NCBI GenBank assembly: GCA_963765585.1
Contig: CAVXXB010000006.1
Coordinates: 62,001-126,000 of the forward strand
Direction of reading: 5' to 3'
DNA from: CAVXXB01 sp963765585
Lineage (GTDB): Bacteria; Calditrichota; Calditrichia; JAJRVZ01
DNA length: 64,000 nucleotides
The notes beneath the pieces were generated by a model. It worked only from the letters and a program-made list of their open reading frames with translations, had not been told where the DNA came from and did not search any database. Position 1 is the stretch's first letter. Every line of letters begins with the position of its first letter. The position numbers were made by a program, and so were the translations under genes. Positions 18,376 through 29,026 of the stretch are shown here, one piece after another.

Positions 18376-20667
18376 CTATTCCTCCGCCTCTGGCTTCAAC
18401 ACAAACTGTGCCACATTTTTTTCATCAAAGTATTTTTCAGCCGTGGCACGAATGGTCTCACGATCCAACTTGTTAACATACATCTCCTGATATTTGAGAA
18501 TGTCAAGTGGATCCCAACCATAATAATAATAAGTTTCCAGTCTTGTTTAGCCAGAATTTATTTTCTTTTTCGCTCTTTTCGCGTGCCCTTAGTTGAGATT
18601 CTTTAACCTTTGTCAGATATAATTCGTCAACAAGTTCTGTTTTCAAACTGTCAATTTGTTTATTTACATTTTCCACCAGTTCTTCCACGCGGGATGGATC
18701 GCAACCAAATGATACGATAATGCGGTACGTCTGTCTCGGGTATCGGGAACTAAAAGCACTGGCACCAACACTATACGTACCTCCCAATTGCTCACGCAAA
18801 ACTTCACGAAGTTTAATCTGCAGTACCTGTGCCATCGATCTCAGACGATAGTCATTTAAGGCTGACCATTCAAAGTCACCGGTATATTGGATCTGGACCT
18901 CGCTCTGCTCTTCAATGCCCTTTTTAACAACTTTTTGAATGATTCCTTCCGGCGTTTTAATTTCTGTGTCTTCCCACTCTTCTTTCCGGTTCATATCTGG
19001 TAGATTTGCCAGGTAGGTTTCAACAAACGGCTTTAAGGAATCAGGCGTAAAATTCCCGACAAAAATAAAAGTAAAATCACTGGCATCCGCAAAACGATCT
19101 TTATAAATAGCCAGCGACTTATTAATATCCATTTCAGCGAATAATTCTTCAGTCCAGGGTCTGCGCCGGGGATGATACTGTGCCATGGTCAATTGAATGG
19201 TGTCCTGAAATGCAGATTTTGGATCGGCGTGTCTGTTTTTTATATACTCCTGAAGCCGGTATCTATAAGAGGCAAACGCCGTACTGTCTACCCGCGGTGA
19301 ATAAAAATAAAGATAGATCAGTTGAAACATCGTCTCCAGATCCTGTGGGGAAGCCGATCCCATGAAGCCTTCTTCCAGTTCCCCGATCCATGGTGTAACT
19401 CGTGCTATTTTTCCTGTGAGTAATTTCCCCAGTTCAATCATACTAAAATCAGAGATACCGGATTGTTTAATGATCGCCGTGGCACTCACTGCCGGAACAT
19501 AATCTTTATTATCAACCAGAGAGTTTCCTCCGGGACTTGAGGCTGTAAATAAAATTTCATCATTTTTAAATTCAGTCGGTTTGAGGATTACTTTAATGCC
19601 ATTTGCCAATTGCCATTCGGTTACATCAATGCCTGCAATATATTTTTCACCCGTAATAGTCACCGGTTTCAATTCTTTATCAAAAAGTGGTGTGTCTTTT
19701 AATTTATCTTCATATGCAGTAATTTCCATTGCCGCAACGGCCTTGTAGACATTGGCCAATTCATCCTCTGTGGGTATAATTAAACCTTCCTTTTCCGGGG
19801 CAGTTACAGTAATTACCCGGCTCTTTACCGACATCCATTGTTCACCCAGATGATTTATTTCCTCTAATGTAATTTGTGGTAAAAAGAACTTTTGATATGC
19901 AAACTCTGTCTCAATACCAGGGATAGGTTCGGCACTCAGAAAGTTCCGGATATACTCGGCAGCATACTGACCCGATTCCGATTTATCCCGTTCGGCATAT
20001 GACTGCTCCATTCGGCGTAACATAGCCGTTTTTGATCGATCCAGTTCTGATTGTGTAAAACCATGTTTCTTTACCCGCTCCGATTCTATCAATACTGCTT
20101 CCAGACCCGCCAGGATTCCATCATCTTTTACCGATGCGCTCAGGGTGTAGGCATCTTTTGTCCTGACAAATCCTCCTTTTGATGACATCGCATATAGAAA
20201 TGGAGGTTCCGGTTGCTGTAAAAGTTCCTGGAATCTGCGATTCAACATAGAATTATACAAATTCTCTACCAGCATACGCCGGTAGTCGCCGATTTTACTC
20301 TCCTCTTGTCCTTCCAGTTTATGATACACACGTAATGCGGTTCCGGTTGCCTCTGGATCTGTCGCAATGGCAAAAAGTGTTTCGTCATGATCCGGCACCG
20401 TATATACGGTTCGTTCAGCAGCATCATCTGCGAGTGTAAGACGGCTAAAATGAGTCTTAATTTTTTGCTCGATATAATCAGGATCAAAATCTCCAACCGC
20501 TACAACGGCCATCAGATCAGGGCGGTACCATTTTTTATAAAACTGGCGCAATGTTTCATGATCAAAATTTTCAATAATATCCATTTTACCAATAGGTAAT
20601 CTTTCAGCATAGCGTGAATCATGCAAAATTACCGGCAGTACTTTATCAAATAAGCGGGCACCGGCGC
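18376..20667 (-). pseudogene. M16 family zinc protease, middle and C-terminal parts
   Basis: Covers the remainder of a pitrilysin-type protein, with the typical R..A.RLPIGK...I..FDHETLRQFYKKWYRPDLMAVVAVGDFD segment and a second M16 domain (FIFVGNFTPDSLKPFVETYLANLP). As read, the main frame stops near 18503 after NKFWLNK. One extra A near 18542 (AACAAGACTG) explains this, because the next frame continues with LETYYYYGWDPLDILKYQ to a stop at 18376. It joins the N-terminal part by removing one base near 20670. Confidence 0.85.
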
Positions 20668-21200
20668 CTCTTGCGTAACCGCCATTCTTCAATTATCACA
20701 CCCCGTTCCTTGTCAATTTCTTCACCTTCCATGGAAATCTGGTGCGCCCAGTCCTCCAGTATCTGAAACGCCTTGTTCATAATTGATACGCTGTCAGTGG
20801 GAATTTGCAGCATATATACGGTTTCATCAAAGCTGGTATACGCATTTAAATCCGGACCAAAGCGCATACCGATTGATTCCAGATAATCCACCAATTCGTG
20901 TTTTTGAAAATTCTGTGTTCCGTTAAATGCCATGTGCTCGAGAAAATGAGCGAGTCCCTGCTGGTCGTCATCTTCCAAAACTGATCCTGCATTTAAAACC
21001 AAACGAAGCTCGGCCCTGTTCTCCGGTTTTTTATTCACTCTGATGTAATAAGTCAATCCATTATCCAGTTTTTCGATTTTAATATCGGGACTTACCGGAA
21101 TTTTATCTTCGATATTAAATTCCTGAGCGGAAAGGGTCAAAAAAGACAAAAGAAAAAAGACAAAAGAAAAAAGTAGAACAATTGACAATCTGGTTTTCAT
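20646..21200 (-). pseudogene. M16 family zinc protease, N-terminal part with catalytic site
   Basis: Signal peptide (LSIVLLFSFVFFLLSFLTLSAQ) followed by the first peptidase domain. The inverted zinc motif HxxEH is in GLAHFLEHMAFNGT, and the distal Glu lies in RGVIIEEWR. The family resembles exported PqqL-like insulinases. An extra A in CGCAAGAGGC near 20670 shifts the frame; the correct continuation reads RGAGARLFDKVLP. With the other part the protein would have about 940 residues, normal for exported M16 proteases. Confidence 0.88.
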
Positions 21201-21334
21201 TGATATTTACTCCTGGGTTTTTATCGCTAAACGAAAGATTTGATGTAGAGTTTCAAATACATGTAATTACTGAAGATAATATGAAAGATATTCACCTTAA
21301 GTTCAATTTATACGCGGTTTATTATTCAATTTAA

Positions 21335-21405
21335 AAAAAATAATACGTCATTCCGAACTTGTTTCGGAATCTAAATTTCAGACCCTGAACCAAGTTCAGG
21401 GTGAC
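21335..21405. repeat. Paired dispersed palindromic elements
   Basis: GTCATTCCGAACTTG/TTTCGGAATCT is followed by CCCTGAAC/GTTCAGGGTGAC. Two hairpins of the same family as 889-937 stand back to back, in the 248 bp gap after coaBC. No gene is seen in the gap. Confidence 0.65.
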
Positions 21406-21448
21406 GGATTCGAGATTCCTAAAAAATGTGCGTGCTAATTTAATTTTT

Positions 21449-22657
21449 CTATTTCTTTTTTTTACCCGCCAGTTTAACCACTTCATTCATAATTTTTTCT
21501 GCCACCTGGGTTTTCTTGAGCATGGGCAGATCCACAGGCTTTCCGCCTTTTTTTATTATTGTTACCCGGTTTGTTTCGCTGGCAAATGCCGCTGCATCTT
21601 CGGTTGGATTATTCAGAACAATCATATCCAGATTTTTGTTCTTCATCTTCCTTCGCGCATTTTCAACCTCGTTATCCGTTTCTAATGCAAAGCCGATAAG
21701 AATCCTGTGTCCTTTGCGTTTCCCGGCCTCGGCCAGTATATCCGGATTTGCTACCAGGGCAATATCAATTTCCTTTTTATCTTTTTTCATTTTGCGAAAC
21801 AGCACATTCTTGGCGCGATAGTCAGAAACGGCCGCATTGGCAATTAAAATATCGACATCATCCAGGTTTTCGAATACCGCATCATACATATCTTCCGCAC
21901 CACTTACCGGATAGTATTCCATCCCGGGTGGCGGTATTAGGTTGTTTGGACCGGATACTAATTTGACCCGTGCGCCGCGGTAAAAAGCCTCTGCAGCGAG
22001 AGCAAATCCCATTTTGCCTGAAGACCTGTTGGTGATAATCCGAACCGGATCGATTTCTTCTTCAGTGCGACCCGCGGTGACCATAACAGTTTTCCCTGCA
22101 AGATCTTTTTTAACCGTCATGGCATATTTCAACCAATGTAAAAGAACCGGCAAATCCGGAAGCCGTCCCGTACCTGTATATCCACAAGCCAGATCCCCTT
22201 CATCCGGATCTACAATCACATATCCATTTTGAGACAGACGTTCCAGATTATTTTGTACCGCTGGATTGGCCCACATATTTGAGTTCATCGCCGGGGCAAT
22301 TACGGTCTTAGACCAGGCCGCAAGACAGACAGTACTCAGCAAATCATCACCGATACCGTTTGCAATTTTTGCGATTATATTCGCAGTTGCCGGGGCAATC
22401 AAAACAATATCGGCCCAGTCAGCCAGATCAATATGCACCGTTGCACTGAATTCATTTTCAGGGAACAGATTGGTATGTACCTTCCTGCCAATCAGTGTCT
22501 CCATAGTCAGAGGGGTAATGAATTTTTGGGCGGATTGGGTCATGATTATTTCAACTTCTGCCCCGGAACGTATCAGATGCCGGACTAATTCCGCACACTT
22601 ATATGCAGCGATTCCACCACTGATACCTACTAGTATTTTTTTATTTTCGAAACTCAT
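21449..22657 (-). CDS. coaBC: Bifunctional phosphopantothenoylcysteine decarboxylase / phosphopantothenate-cysteine ligase
   Basis: Two consecutive coenzyme A biosynthesis steps. The N-terminal flavoprotein domain (CoaC) shows ILVGISGGIAAYKCAELVR, a His-bearing HIDLADWADI region and APAMNSNMW. The C-terminal ligase domain (CoaB) shows VMVTAGRTEEEIDPVRIITNRSSGKMG. The 402 residues fit. It lies 5 bp after gmk, as the last gene of a yicC-gmk-coaBC operon; rpoZ, often found between gmk and coaBC, is absent here. Confidence 0.97.
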   Translation of the reverse strand: MSFENKKILVGISGGIAAYKCAELVRHLIRSGAEVEIIMTQSAQKFITPLTMETLIGRKVHTNLFPENEFSATVHIDLADWADIVLIAPATANIIAKIANGIGDDLLSTVCLAAWSKTVIAPAMNSNMWANPAVQNNLERLSQNGYVIVDPDEGDLACGYTGTGRLPDLPVLLHWLKYAMTVKKDLAGKTVMVTAGRTEEEIDPVRIITNRSSGKMGFALAAEAFYRGARVKLVSGPNNLIPPPGMEYYPVSGAEDMYDAVFENLDDVDILIANAAVSDYRAKNVLFRKMKKDKKEIDIALVANPDILAEAGKRKGHRILIGFALETDNEVENARRKMKNKNLDMIVLNNPTEDAAAFASETNRVTIIKKGGKPVDLPMLKKTQVAEKIMNEVVKLAGKKKK

Positions 22658-22661
22658 GTTC

Positions 22662-23219
22662 TCACCTGTTGTTAATGATTTCTTCGATCTGCTCGATCGT
22701 GTGTTTTAAGGTGTCATTTACCACAGTATGATCAAATTTATCGGCATAAGATAATTCCATTTCAATCCGTTCTAAACGTTTTCGGATTGTTTCTTCGTCT
22801 TCACTTTTCCGGTTGCGGAGCCTGTTCAACAATTCTTCATGCGAAGGCGCATTTATAAATATCAGAATAGCATCCGGATATTTGTTTTTAATTGACATTG
22901 CGCCTTTAACATCAATATCAAATACAATCGATTTACCCTGCGAATGCAATTCTTCGATTATGCTCTTCAGTGTGCCATAATAGTTGCCGTGCACTTCTTC
23001 ATATTCGACAAAATTTCCTTTGTCGATATTCTCCCTGAACTCCTCAGCAGTTAAAAAATAATAGTCGAAACCCTCTTTCTCCTGTGGACGACGATTTCTC
23101 GTTGTCGCAGAGATGGAGATGACCATTTCTTTATGTTTCTCAACCAGATTCCGCGCAATTGTTGTCTTTCCTGCTCCGGATGGGGCAGAGAGTACAACAT
23201 ATTTTCCATTTTTTTTCAT
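22662..23219 (-). CDS. gmk: Guanylate kinase
   Basis: Phosphorylates GMP to GDP. It has the P-loop LSAPSGAGKTT, the GMP-binding SATTRNRRPQEKEGFDYYFL segment, and VFDIDVKGA with the downstream lid; 185 residues. Its ATG overlaps the yicC stop (ATGA), indicating coupled translation. Confidence 0.97.
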   Translation of the reverse strand: MKKNGKYVVLSAPSGAGKTTIARNLVEKHKEMVISISATTRNRRPQEKEGFDYYFLTAEEFRENIDKGNFVEYEEVHGNYYGTLKSIIEELHSQGKSIVFDIDVKGAMSIKNKYPDAILIFINAPSHEELLNRLRNRKSEDEETIRKRLERIEMELSYADKFDHTVVNDTLKHTIEQIEEIINNR

Positions 23220-24094
23220 TCCAGATTCTGAACCTGTTCGCGTAATTTTTCGATTTCTTCTTTTATACCAATCACTTTATGTGAGACTGAGGTATCGGTT
23301 GTTTTAGAACCGATTGTATTTGTTTCCCGTAACATCTCCTGTAAGATAAAGGTCAATGATTTTCCGACCTCCGGTTTATTCTCCAAAACATCCCGGAACA
23401 TATCGATATGGCTTTTTAATCTTGTACACTCTTCTGTGATATCCACACGATCTGCGATTAAGGCCAATTCAAGTTCCAGGCGATCTTTATCAACATCCCC
23501 TTTTGTAATTAAATCATTTATACGCTGATGTAGTTTTTCTAATTCCCGTCTGGGATTTTCTGTGCCTTTTTTTTCAATCTCTGTGAGTGCATCCTCAATC
23601 ATATTAAGTCGTTTGACAATATCAGGCTGAATATTCAGAAATTCTTTTACCCGCATCTCATTCATATTAATGAGTGCGTTTTTGACGACTTCCATCAGGC
23701 TTTTCTCAATTTCCTTGTCTTCAGAATCCGATTCCTCCGGTTCCCAGAATTCTTTTAGCGCCAGCAAATGATTTAAGGAAATATCTTCTTTAATACCGGT
23801 GTGTTTTTTTAACATTTCCAGAAAATGATAATACTCTTTTACCGAATCTTCATTTATTGATAATCCTACCGAAGTCTCAGCAAGATCCTTGAATGAAACT
23901 GACAATGCTATTTTACCTCTTGCCACATGTTTTTTAATCAATTCTTTAATTTTGAATTCGTAAGGTAATATTTTTTTGGGCATGCGCATGTTAATATCCG
24001 CATAGCGGTTATTCAAATTTCTAATTTCAACAACAATCTCGAAATGATCATTTTTAAATTCCGCTTTTCCATATCCAGTCATACTTCGGGCCAT
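23216..24094 (-). CDS. yicC: YicC family endoribonuclease-like protein
   Basis: YicC/DUF1732 protein. It begins MARSMTGYGKAEF, has the EIRNLNNRYADINMRMPK segment and ends in the conserved helix GREANTxGSK-like LRETNTIGSKTTD...IKEEIEKLREQVQNLE. The ATG at 24094 is chosen over upstream TTG codons because family members start about four residues before MTGYG. E. coli YicC acts on RNA, and linkage with gmk is widely conserved. Confidence 0.92.
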   Translation of the reverse strand: MARSMTGYGKAEFKNDHFEIVVEIRNLNNRYADINMRMPKKILPYEFKIKELIKKHVARGKIALSVSFKDLAETSVGLSINEDSVKEYYHFLEMLKKHTGIKEDISLNHLLALKEFWEPEESDSEDKEIEKSLMEVVKNALINMNEMRVKEFLNIQPDIVKRLNMIEDALTEIEKKGTENPRRELEKLHQRINDLITKGDVDKDRLELELALIADRVDITEECTRLKSHIDMFRDVLENKPEVGKSLTFILQEMLRETNTIGSKTTDTSVSHKVIGIKEEIEKLREQVQNLE

Positions 24095-24224
24095 AGACAC
24101 CAACAATTTTATGTGATTTGTCTGTAAATTAGGTAAATTGTAAAGATTAAAAATTTAAGTAAATCGCGATTGAAATGCAAAGTACGTAAATTTTGATAAA
24201 TATTATATTTAGGATGGGAAATTT

Positions 24225-24500
24225 TTCTCTCGCAGAGACGCACAAAAACAAAATTAGAGATTAGGAGAATTAGAGATTAGAGATTTTAAATCAGAAAAAT
24301 ATAAAGTTTCCTTGCCCCAGGATTAATCCTGGGGTAAAAGTCAGATGGATTTGTAGTCACTAATTTCAATGAGCAAAGATTAAAGTTCAAAGCAATATTT
24401 TATTTAAAAATTTTTAAGCTATTTAAAAAAAATAGTTATCAGCAAAAGGCATTCTATTTTAAATCTCCTTACCCCAGGATTAATCCTGGGGCAATTCAAT
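24225..24500. repeat. Intergenic arrays and CCCCAGGATTAATCCTGGGG palindromes
   Basis: No gene is seen between yicC and rqcH (24095-24637). There is a heptad run (ATTAGAG, GAATTAGAGATTAGAGATT) at about 24250-24290. Two copies of the perfect palindrome CCCCAGGATTAATCCTGGGG stand at about 24315-24334 and 24472-24491. Confidence 0.75.
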
Positions 24501-24637
24501 CGGGAATATGATTTACGAAAAGTGAGTATAATATAATTCATCTTAAAAAAATCATATATTCTTTTTAATGAAAACATTGGAAGCGACTTAATAATTTAGT
24601 ATTAAACCATTCACATAATTAGTACTATATAAAATCC

Positions 24638-26293
24638 ATGCACCGTAATTATTATACATTTGCTGCACAGATCAACTTTCTCAATCAGGTTCTCTCAGGA
24701 GGAATCATCTCTTCCTGCTTTACCCATCGTAAAAACGAACTTGTCCTGGAAATTGAATCAGATGATGTCTACCTTCTGAGGATCAGTATTGATCAACAGT
24801 ATCCATATATTCTGCTATATAATCAGCAGAATATTAAAGATCCCAGAATTGATTTTTTTTCACCTGTTCGCTACGAAAAAGTCTCTGCGTTAACGATCAA
24901 ACCATTTGATAAATTTATCCGGATCCAGACCAGCTCGCATTTAATTAATTGTCAATTTTATGGAAAATCCGCCAATATATATCTTATTGATCAGGATAAA
25001 AATGTTATCGATTCATTTAAGAAAAAAACATTAGAAATTAATAGCCCTGAAACACAGGATAAAATCTCTCCTGATTCCAAATTTGAGGATAGTTTACTCC
25101 ACCTCACTGAGCAAAATGTAAACATGCCCCTGGCTGACTTTATAACCAAGAATATCGCCGGATTCGACAAATTATTGGCACAGGAATTATGTTTTAGAGC
25201 GGGAGTGAGTATCACACAGACAGTCAAAGTTATCGGCCAAAATGAATGGCAAAAAATTATAGAATCGATATCTGAGATTTATAGAGAAATTATGAGTGGC
25301 CATTCACAGATTTACTACTTACCGGGCAACATTCATACCTTTGCCCCACTTCGGCTGTTACATTTGAAAGATGTTGAGAAAGAACAGGAGTTTGAATCTG
25401 TAAACCAGGGCTGGATCCGTTATATCCATGAACAAAAAGTCAACCAGGGATTTGAAAAAAAGAAATCGGAAATACTTAAATCTATTAAAGGAAGGATCAC
25501 CTATCTTAAACGTACTTTAAAAAAAGTCGTCGATGCCGAAATGCTGGAGCAAAGGAAACAGGAAGCAGAAAAAAAAGGTCATTTATTACAGACATTTGCC
25601 CATGAAATAGCTAGAGGTGCAGAAAAAGTAGTATTAAAAAATATTTTTAGTCCGGAACAGGAAGACATCGAAATAAAATTAAATCCAGGAAAAAGTATCC
25701 AGGAAAATGCGCAAAAATATTTCGAAAAATTTAAAAATATCGAGGAACAAAAAGAGTCCCTCTCTATTAAAAAAGACACCTATGAATTTGAACTGAAATC
25801 GGGAGAGAGTCTGTTATCACAAGCTGAAAATGCAACATCAATAAAAGATATCGAAAAATTGGAAACCGTTCTGATCGAAAAAAACATCCTACAGGAACCC
25901 AAAATAAAACAACCCGACCGGGATAATCTGGCATACTCATTTAACCGGGTATTACTGGGGAAAAAATGGGAAATTTTTATCGGGAAGAATGCAGCAAATA
26001 ATGATCTTTTAACATTTAAGTTTGCACGAAAATATGATTTGTGGTTCCATGCACAGGGTGTTCCGGGGTCACATGTTATCATTCGCAAACCCGATCGTAA
26101 TCACAATCCGCCAGAGAAAATAATTGAACAAGCTGCTGCAATTGCAGCATATAATAGTGATGCAAAACATTCTTCGACCGTGCCGGTAAATCTCACTGAA
26201 GTGCGGTATGTCCGTAAACCGAGGAAGGCCGCGCCCGGTGCCGTAACTATCATAAACGAAAAAACGGTGTTTGTAAAACCGATGAAGGTTTAA
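24638..26293 (+). CDS. rqcH: Rqc2/RqcH-like NFACT ribosome quality control protein
   Basis: NFACT-family protein. In bacteria RqcH binds stalled 50S subunits and directs alanine tailing of the nascent chain. The N-terminal NFACT domain begins HRNYYTFAAQINFLNQVLSGG. A charged coiled coil spans about residues 260-400. The C-terminal NFACT-R domain shows KWEIFIGKNAANNDLLTF, DLWFHAQGVPGSHVII and YVRKPRKAAPGAVTI. Similar proteins were formerly annotated as fibronectin-binding. There is no clear Shine-Dalgarno before the ATG. The 551 residues are normal. Confidence 0.92.
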   Translation: MHRNYYTFAAQINFLNQVLSGGIISSCFTHRKNELVLEIESDDVYLLRISIDQQYPYILLYNQQNIKDPRIDFFSPVRYEKVSALTIKPFDKFIRIQTSSHLINCQFYGKSANIYLIDQDKNVIDSFKKKTLEINSPETQDKISPDSKFEDSLLHLTEQNVNMPLADFITKNIAGFDKLLAQELCFRAGVSITQTVKVIGQNEWQKIIESISEIYREIMSGHSQIYYLPGNIHTFAPLRLLHLKDVEKEQEFESVNQGWIRYIHEQKVNQGFEKKKSEILKSIKGRITYLKRTLKKVVDAEMLEQRKQEAEKKGHLLQTFAHEIARGAEKVVLKNIFSPEQEDIEIKLNPGKSIQENAQKYFEKFKNIEEQKESLSIKKDTYEFELKSGESLLSQAENATSIKDIEKLETVLIEKNILQEPKIKQPDRDNLAYSFNRVLLGKKWEIFIGKNAANNDLLTFKFARKYDLWFHAQGVPGSHVIIRKPDRNHNPPEKIIEQAAAIAAYNSDAKHSSTVPVNLTEVRYVRKPRKAAPGAVTIINEKTVFVKPMKV

Positions 26294-26414
26294 GAGATAT
26301 AGGCTAAATGGAAAAAAGGATAAGAGGCAAAGAGACAAAGAAAACATAACCAATAAAATTATTAGGTAGTGTCAAAAGTTCTGTAAAAAAATAAAAAACA
26401 GAATTAAAAGATGA

Positions 26415-26730
26415 AACCACAGAGCACTCAGAGGAAAACTCTGAGAACTCTAAAAGAATATCCTTTAAGAGATATTACTGAGAAAATAATTTCATGTGCT
26501 ATTAAAGTTCACTCATTACTTGGGCCAGGTCCATTAGAATATTCATATTGCCCAGGTTCTCTTACCTGATAGCAGAAAATCTAAAAATCGGATTATTGAT
26601 CAATTTTAATGTTGACAAATTAAAAGAAGGAATAAGGAGAGTTATCTTATAAGAGATCACAGAGGGGAGATGATTAAAAATAGCATTAACACAAATAATA
26701 TTAATTATTTACTCAGTGTACTCTGTGGTT
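26415..26730. mobile_element. Inverted-array cassette with decayed GxxExxY gene
   Basis: Outer inverted repeats are AACCACAGAGCACTCAGAG (26415-26433) and the complement of AACCACAGAGTACACTGAG (26712-26730). They enclose a remnant of a GxxExxY gene. The same plan (CxCAxAG-type octads facing each other) surrounds the intact gene at 36.7-37.2 kb. Just upstream (26318-26345) is another octad run, GAGGCAAAGAGACAAAGA. Confidence 0.6.
26471..26652 (+). pseudogene. GxxExxY protein remnant with internal deletion
   Basis: The N-terminal piece reads DITEKIISCAIKVHSLLGPG followed by PLEYSY, the family signature. The C-terminal piece, in another frame, reads YLIAENLKIGLLINFNVDKL then KEGIRRVIL and a stop. 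About 50 central codons, including the expected nuclease-like motif, are missing. It is clearly dead, unlike the copy at 36779. Confidence 0.85.
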
Positions 26731-26767
26731 ATTTTTTACACTACCAATCATCAATAGAGGAGCAATT

Positions 26768-28030
26768 ATGAAGAATTTAATATTACTTCTGATTTTTTGT
26801 GTGCTTATAGGCATATTACCTGTTCAGGCACAACTTACCGAACAGAATTATTATAACTACCTGCATGAATCTTATTCACGCCAGGATGACAATGTCTATG
26901 ATTATCTGATCGAGGAATTCCAGATTTTTCTATTGACCTTTCCCGACTCGCCCAACTCAGATGAAGTTCTGTTTATGCTCGCCTCACTTTATGATGCCAG
27001 CAATGATAATGAAGAGGCATTTTGTATCTTCATAAAGCTCAAATTTCTTTATCCGAATAGTACCCGCGTGAACGATGCCGTAACCGCAGTAAATGACATC
27101 GTTCACAATAAAGCCGAAAGAACATTTGAGGATTATAAGACCAAAATTGATGAAAAAGTGACCAATACGCCCCAAAGTCCCGATAAGTTAACTGCACTTT
27201 ATGAATATCTCAGGTTCTTATATGAACTGAATATTGATGATGTAAATCAGTTTCTGCGTACGGAAATCAAAAACTATCTTCATACCTATTCGGAGAACGC
27301 AAAAAACAGTGATCAACTGTTTTTATGGATTGCTGATCTCTATGAAAAGGATTCCGATTGGGATGAAGCCATATATTCTTATACAAAGCTAAGCTATCTG
27401 TATCCAAACAGTCCTCTCATGCCGGATGTCATCTTTAAACGTTCCTATGTATTGTATAAGGAAAAACGAGCCTATCAGCAGGCCAGAGATTCATTTATTC
27501 GCGTGATTACGGACTATCCCGAAAGCGAATCTGCCGCAGAAGCGCAATTTTATCTTGCAGAACTCTATCAGGAAGAACTTGAGAATCCCCAGGAGGCGAT
27601 CACAAACTATCAGGTACTCGTTGAAGCCTATCCCAAAAACTGGCATGCGGTTGAAGCATTGAAACGTGTCGCTGAAATATATTATAGCCAGGAGAAGTAT
27701 CAGGATGCAATAAATTCATATTATCAGATATATGAATTATATCCTGAAAATCCATATACTCCGGATGCATTAATTGAGATCAGTGATTTATATAAAGGCA
27801 AACTAAAAAACTTTGAAAAAACCATCGAAATACTAAAATTATTTGCCGCCCAGTATCCCGAACATGCAGACGCAGCGGAGAGGCTGTTTGAGGCAGGTGA
27901 AATTTATGAAGACGATCTGGAGCGCAAACAGGCAGCAATTGATACCTACCATGAAGTTAAAAATAAATTTCCTACATCAAAATATGCCGAACGCGCCCAG
28001 GATCACATTGACGACATAAGCCAGGAATAG
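26768..28030 (+). CDS. Exported tetratricopeptide-repeat protein
   Basis: Signal peptide (NLILLLIFCVLIGILPVQAQ) followed by about ten TPR-like helical hairpins of the outer-membrane-lipoprotein/YbgF/BamD type, such as YSYTKLSYLYPNSPLMPDVIF, DSFIRVITDYPESESAAEAQFYLAEL and DALIEISDLYK. The 420 residues probably act as an envelope scaffold; the partner is unknown. GAGGAG lies 6 bp before the ATG. It stands alone between rqcH and a ligase gene. Confidence 0.85.
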   Translation: MKNLILLLIFCVLIGILPVQAQLTEQNYYNYLHESYSRQDDNVYDYLIEEFQIFLLTFPDSPNSDEVLFMLASLYDASNDNEEAFCIFIKLKFLYPNSTRVNDAVTAVNDIVHNKAERTFEDYKTKIDEKVTNTPQSPDKLTALYEYLRFLYELNIDDVNQFLRTEIKNYLHTYSENAKNSDQLFLWIADLYEKDSDWDEAIYSYTKLSYLYPNSPLMPDVIFKRSYVLYKEKRAYQQARDSFIRVITDYPESESAAEAQFYLAELYQEELENPQEAITNYQVLVEAYPKNWHAVEALKRVAEIYYSQEKYQDAINSYYQIYELYPENPYTPDALIEISDLYKGKLKNFEKTIEILKLFAAQYPEHADAAERLFEAGEIYEDDLERKQAAIDTYHEVKNKFPTSKYAERAQDHIDDISQE

Positions 28031-28054
28031 CGGGATTATAATATCCTCAGGGAG

Positions 28055-28074
28055 AGACGCATTGATATGCGTCT
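28055..28074. repeat. Perfect hairpin after the TPR gene
   Basis: AGACGCAT, a 4-base loop, then ATGCGTCT. There is no following T-run, so it looks like a dispersed palindromic element rather than an intrinsic terminator. Confidence 0.6.
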
Positions 28075-28213
28075 AAACTCTGATCATACCAAATACTTTA
28101 GAAATCGCAGCACAATTGTGTAAAAACAAGTATGAACCTGTATAATTAATATTACAATCAAATTGAAACATGTCACTCTTAAGAACATTGGTTAGCCTGC
28201 CGAACATAAGCGT

Positions 28214-29026
28214 ATGCAAATAAATCATTTTTTAGAAAAATCAGCCGAAAATTTTCCCGATAAAAATGCAATTTGGTATTCAGATAAATGGATAACCTAT
28301 GGGGAATTAGATATTTATGCGAATAAGTTGGCTAATTTTTTTGTTGAAATAGGAATTAACAGAGAAGATCGAATTGCCCTATTAATTGAGAATTCCTTCG
28401 AATATGTCATCAGTTATTTTGCTGTTTTAAAAGTTGGTGGTATCGTCGTTGGATTAAACACTGATACAACAAGTGATGCGCTTGCGTATCTCCTTCAGGA
28501 TTCAGGATCACGGGTTCTTTTAACACAAAAAAAATATTTACGTCATCTATTACCTATTTTATCCGAGCAAAATCACCTTGAGCACATTATAACAGATTTG
28601 AGTGCAATGGATAAGTTTCAGAACTATCCGGATTGTTCTTTCTGGAATTATGGAGAAATATTTAAAGAATTTCCCTCTTCGAATCCCGGTATAAGATGCA
28701 TTGACGTGGACCTTGCAGCATTGGTTTATACATCCGGCAGTACAGGTAAACCGAAAGGGGTAATGCTCACCCACTTAAATATCGTCACAAACACTCAATC
28801 AATTGTTAAATATTTAGAACTAACCGAAAAAGATCGAGTCCTGGTTGTCTTGCCGTTTTTTTACATTTATGGCATGTCTTTACTTAACACCCATATCTAT
28901 ACCGGTGGCTCATTGGTAATCGACAATCGCTTCGCCTTTCCTAATGTTATCCTTGAAACCCTAAAGAAGACACAAGCTGACAGGATTTGCTGGCGTACCT
29001 TCTACATTTATGATACTAATCAATAA
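28214..29026 (+). pseudogene. AMP-dependent acyl-CoA synthetase/ligase, N-terminal part
   Basis: Adenylate-forming (ANL) enzyme. It shows TYGELDIYANKLANFFVEIGI, the P-loop-like motif VYTSGSTGKPKGVMLTH and LPFFYIYGMSLLNTHIYTGG. The frame ends after QADRICWRTF. One extra G in GACAGGATTT near 28984 explains this, because the next frame reads FAGVPSTFMIL, the canonical continuation. The acyl substrate is not predictable. Confidence 0.88.
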
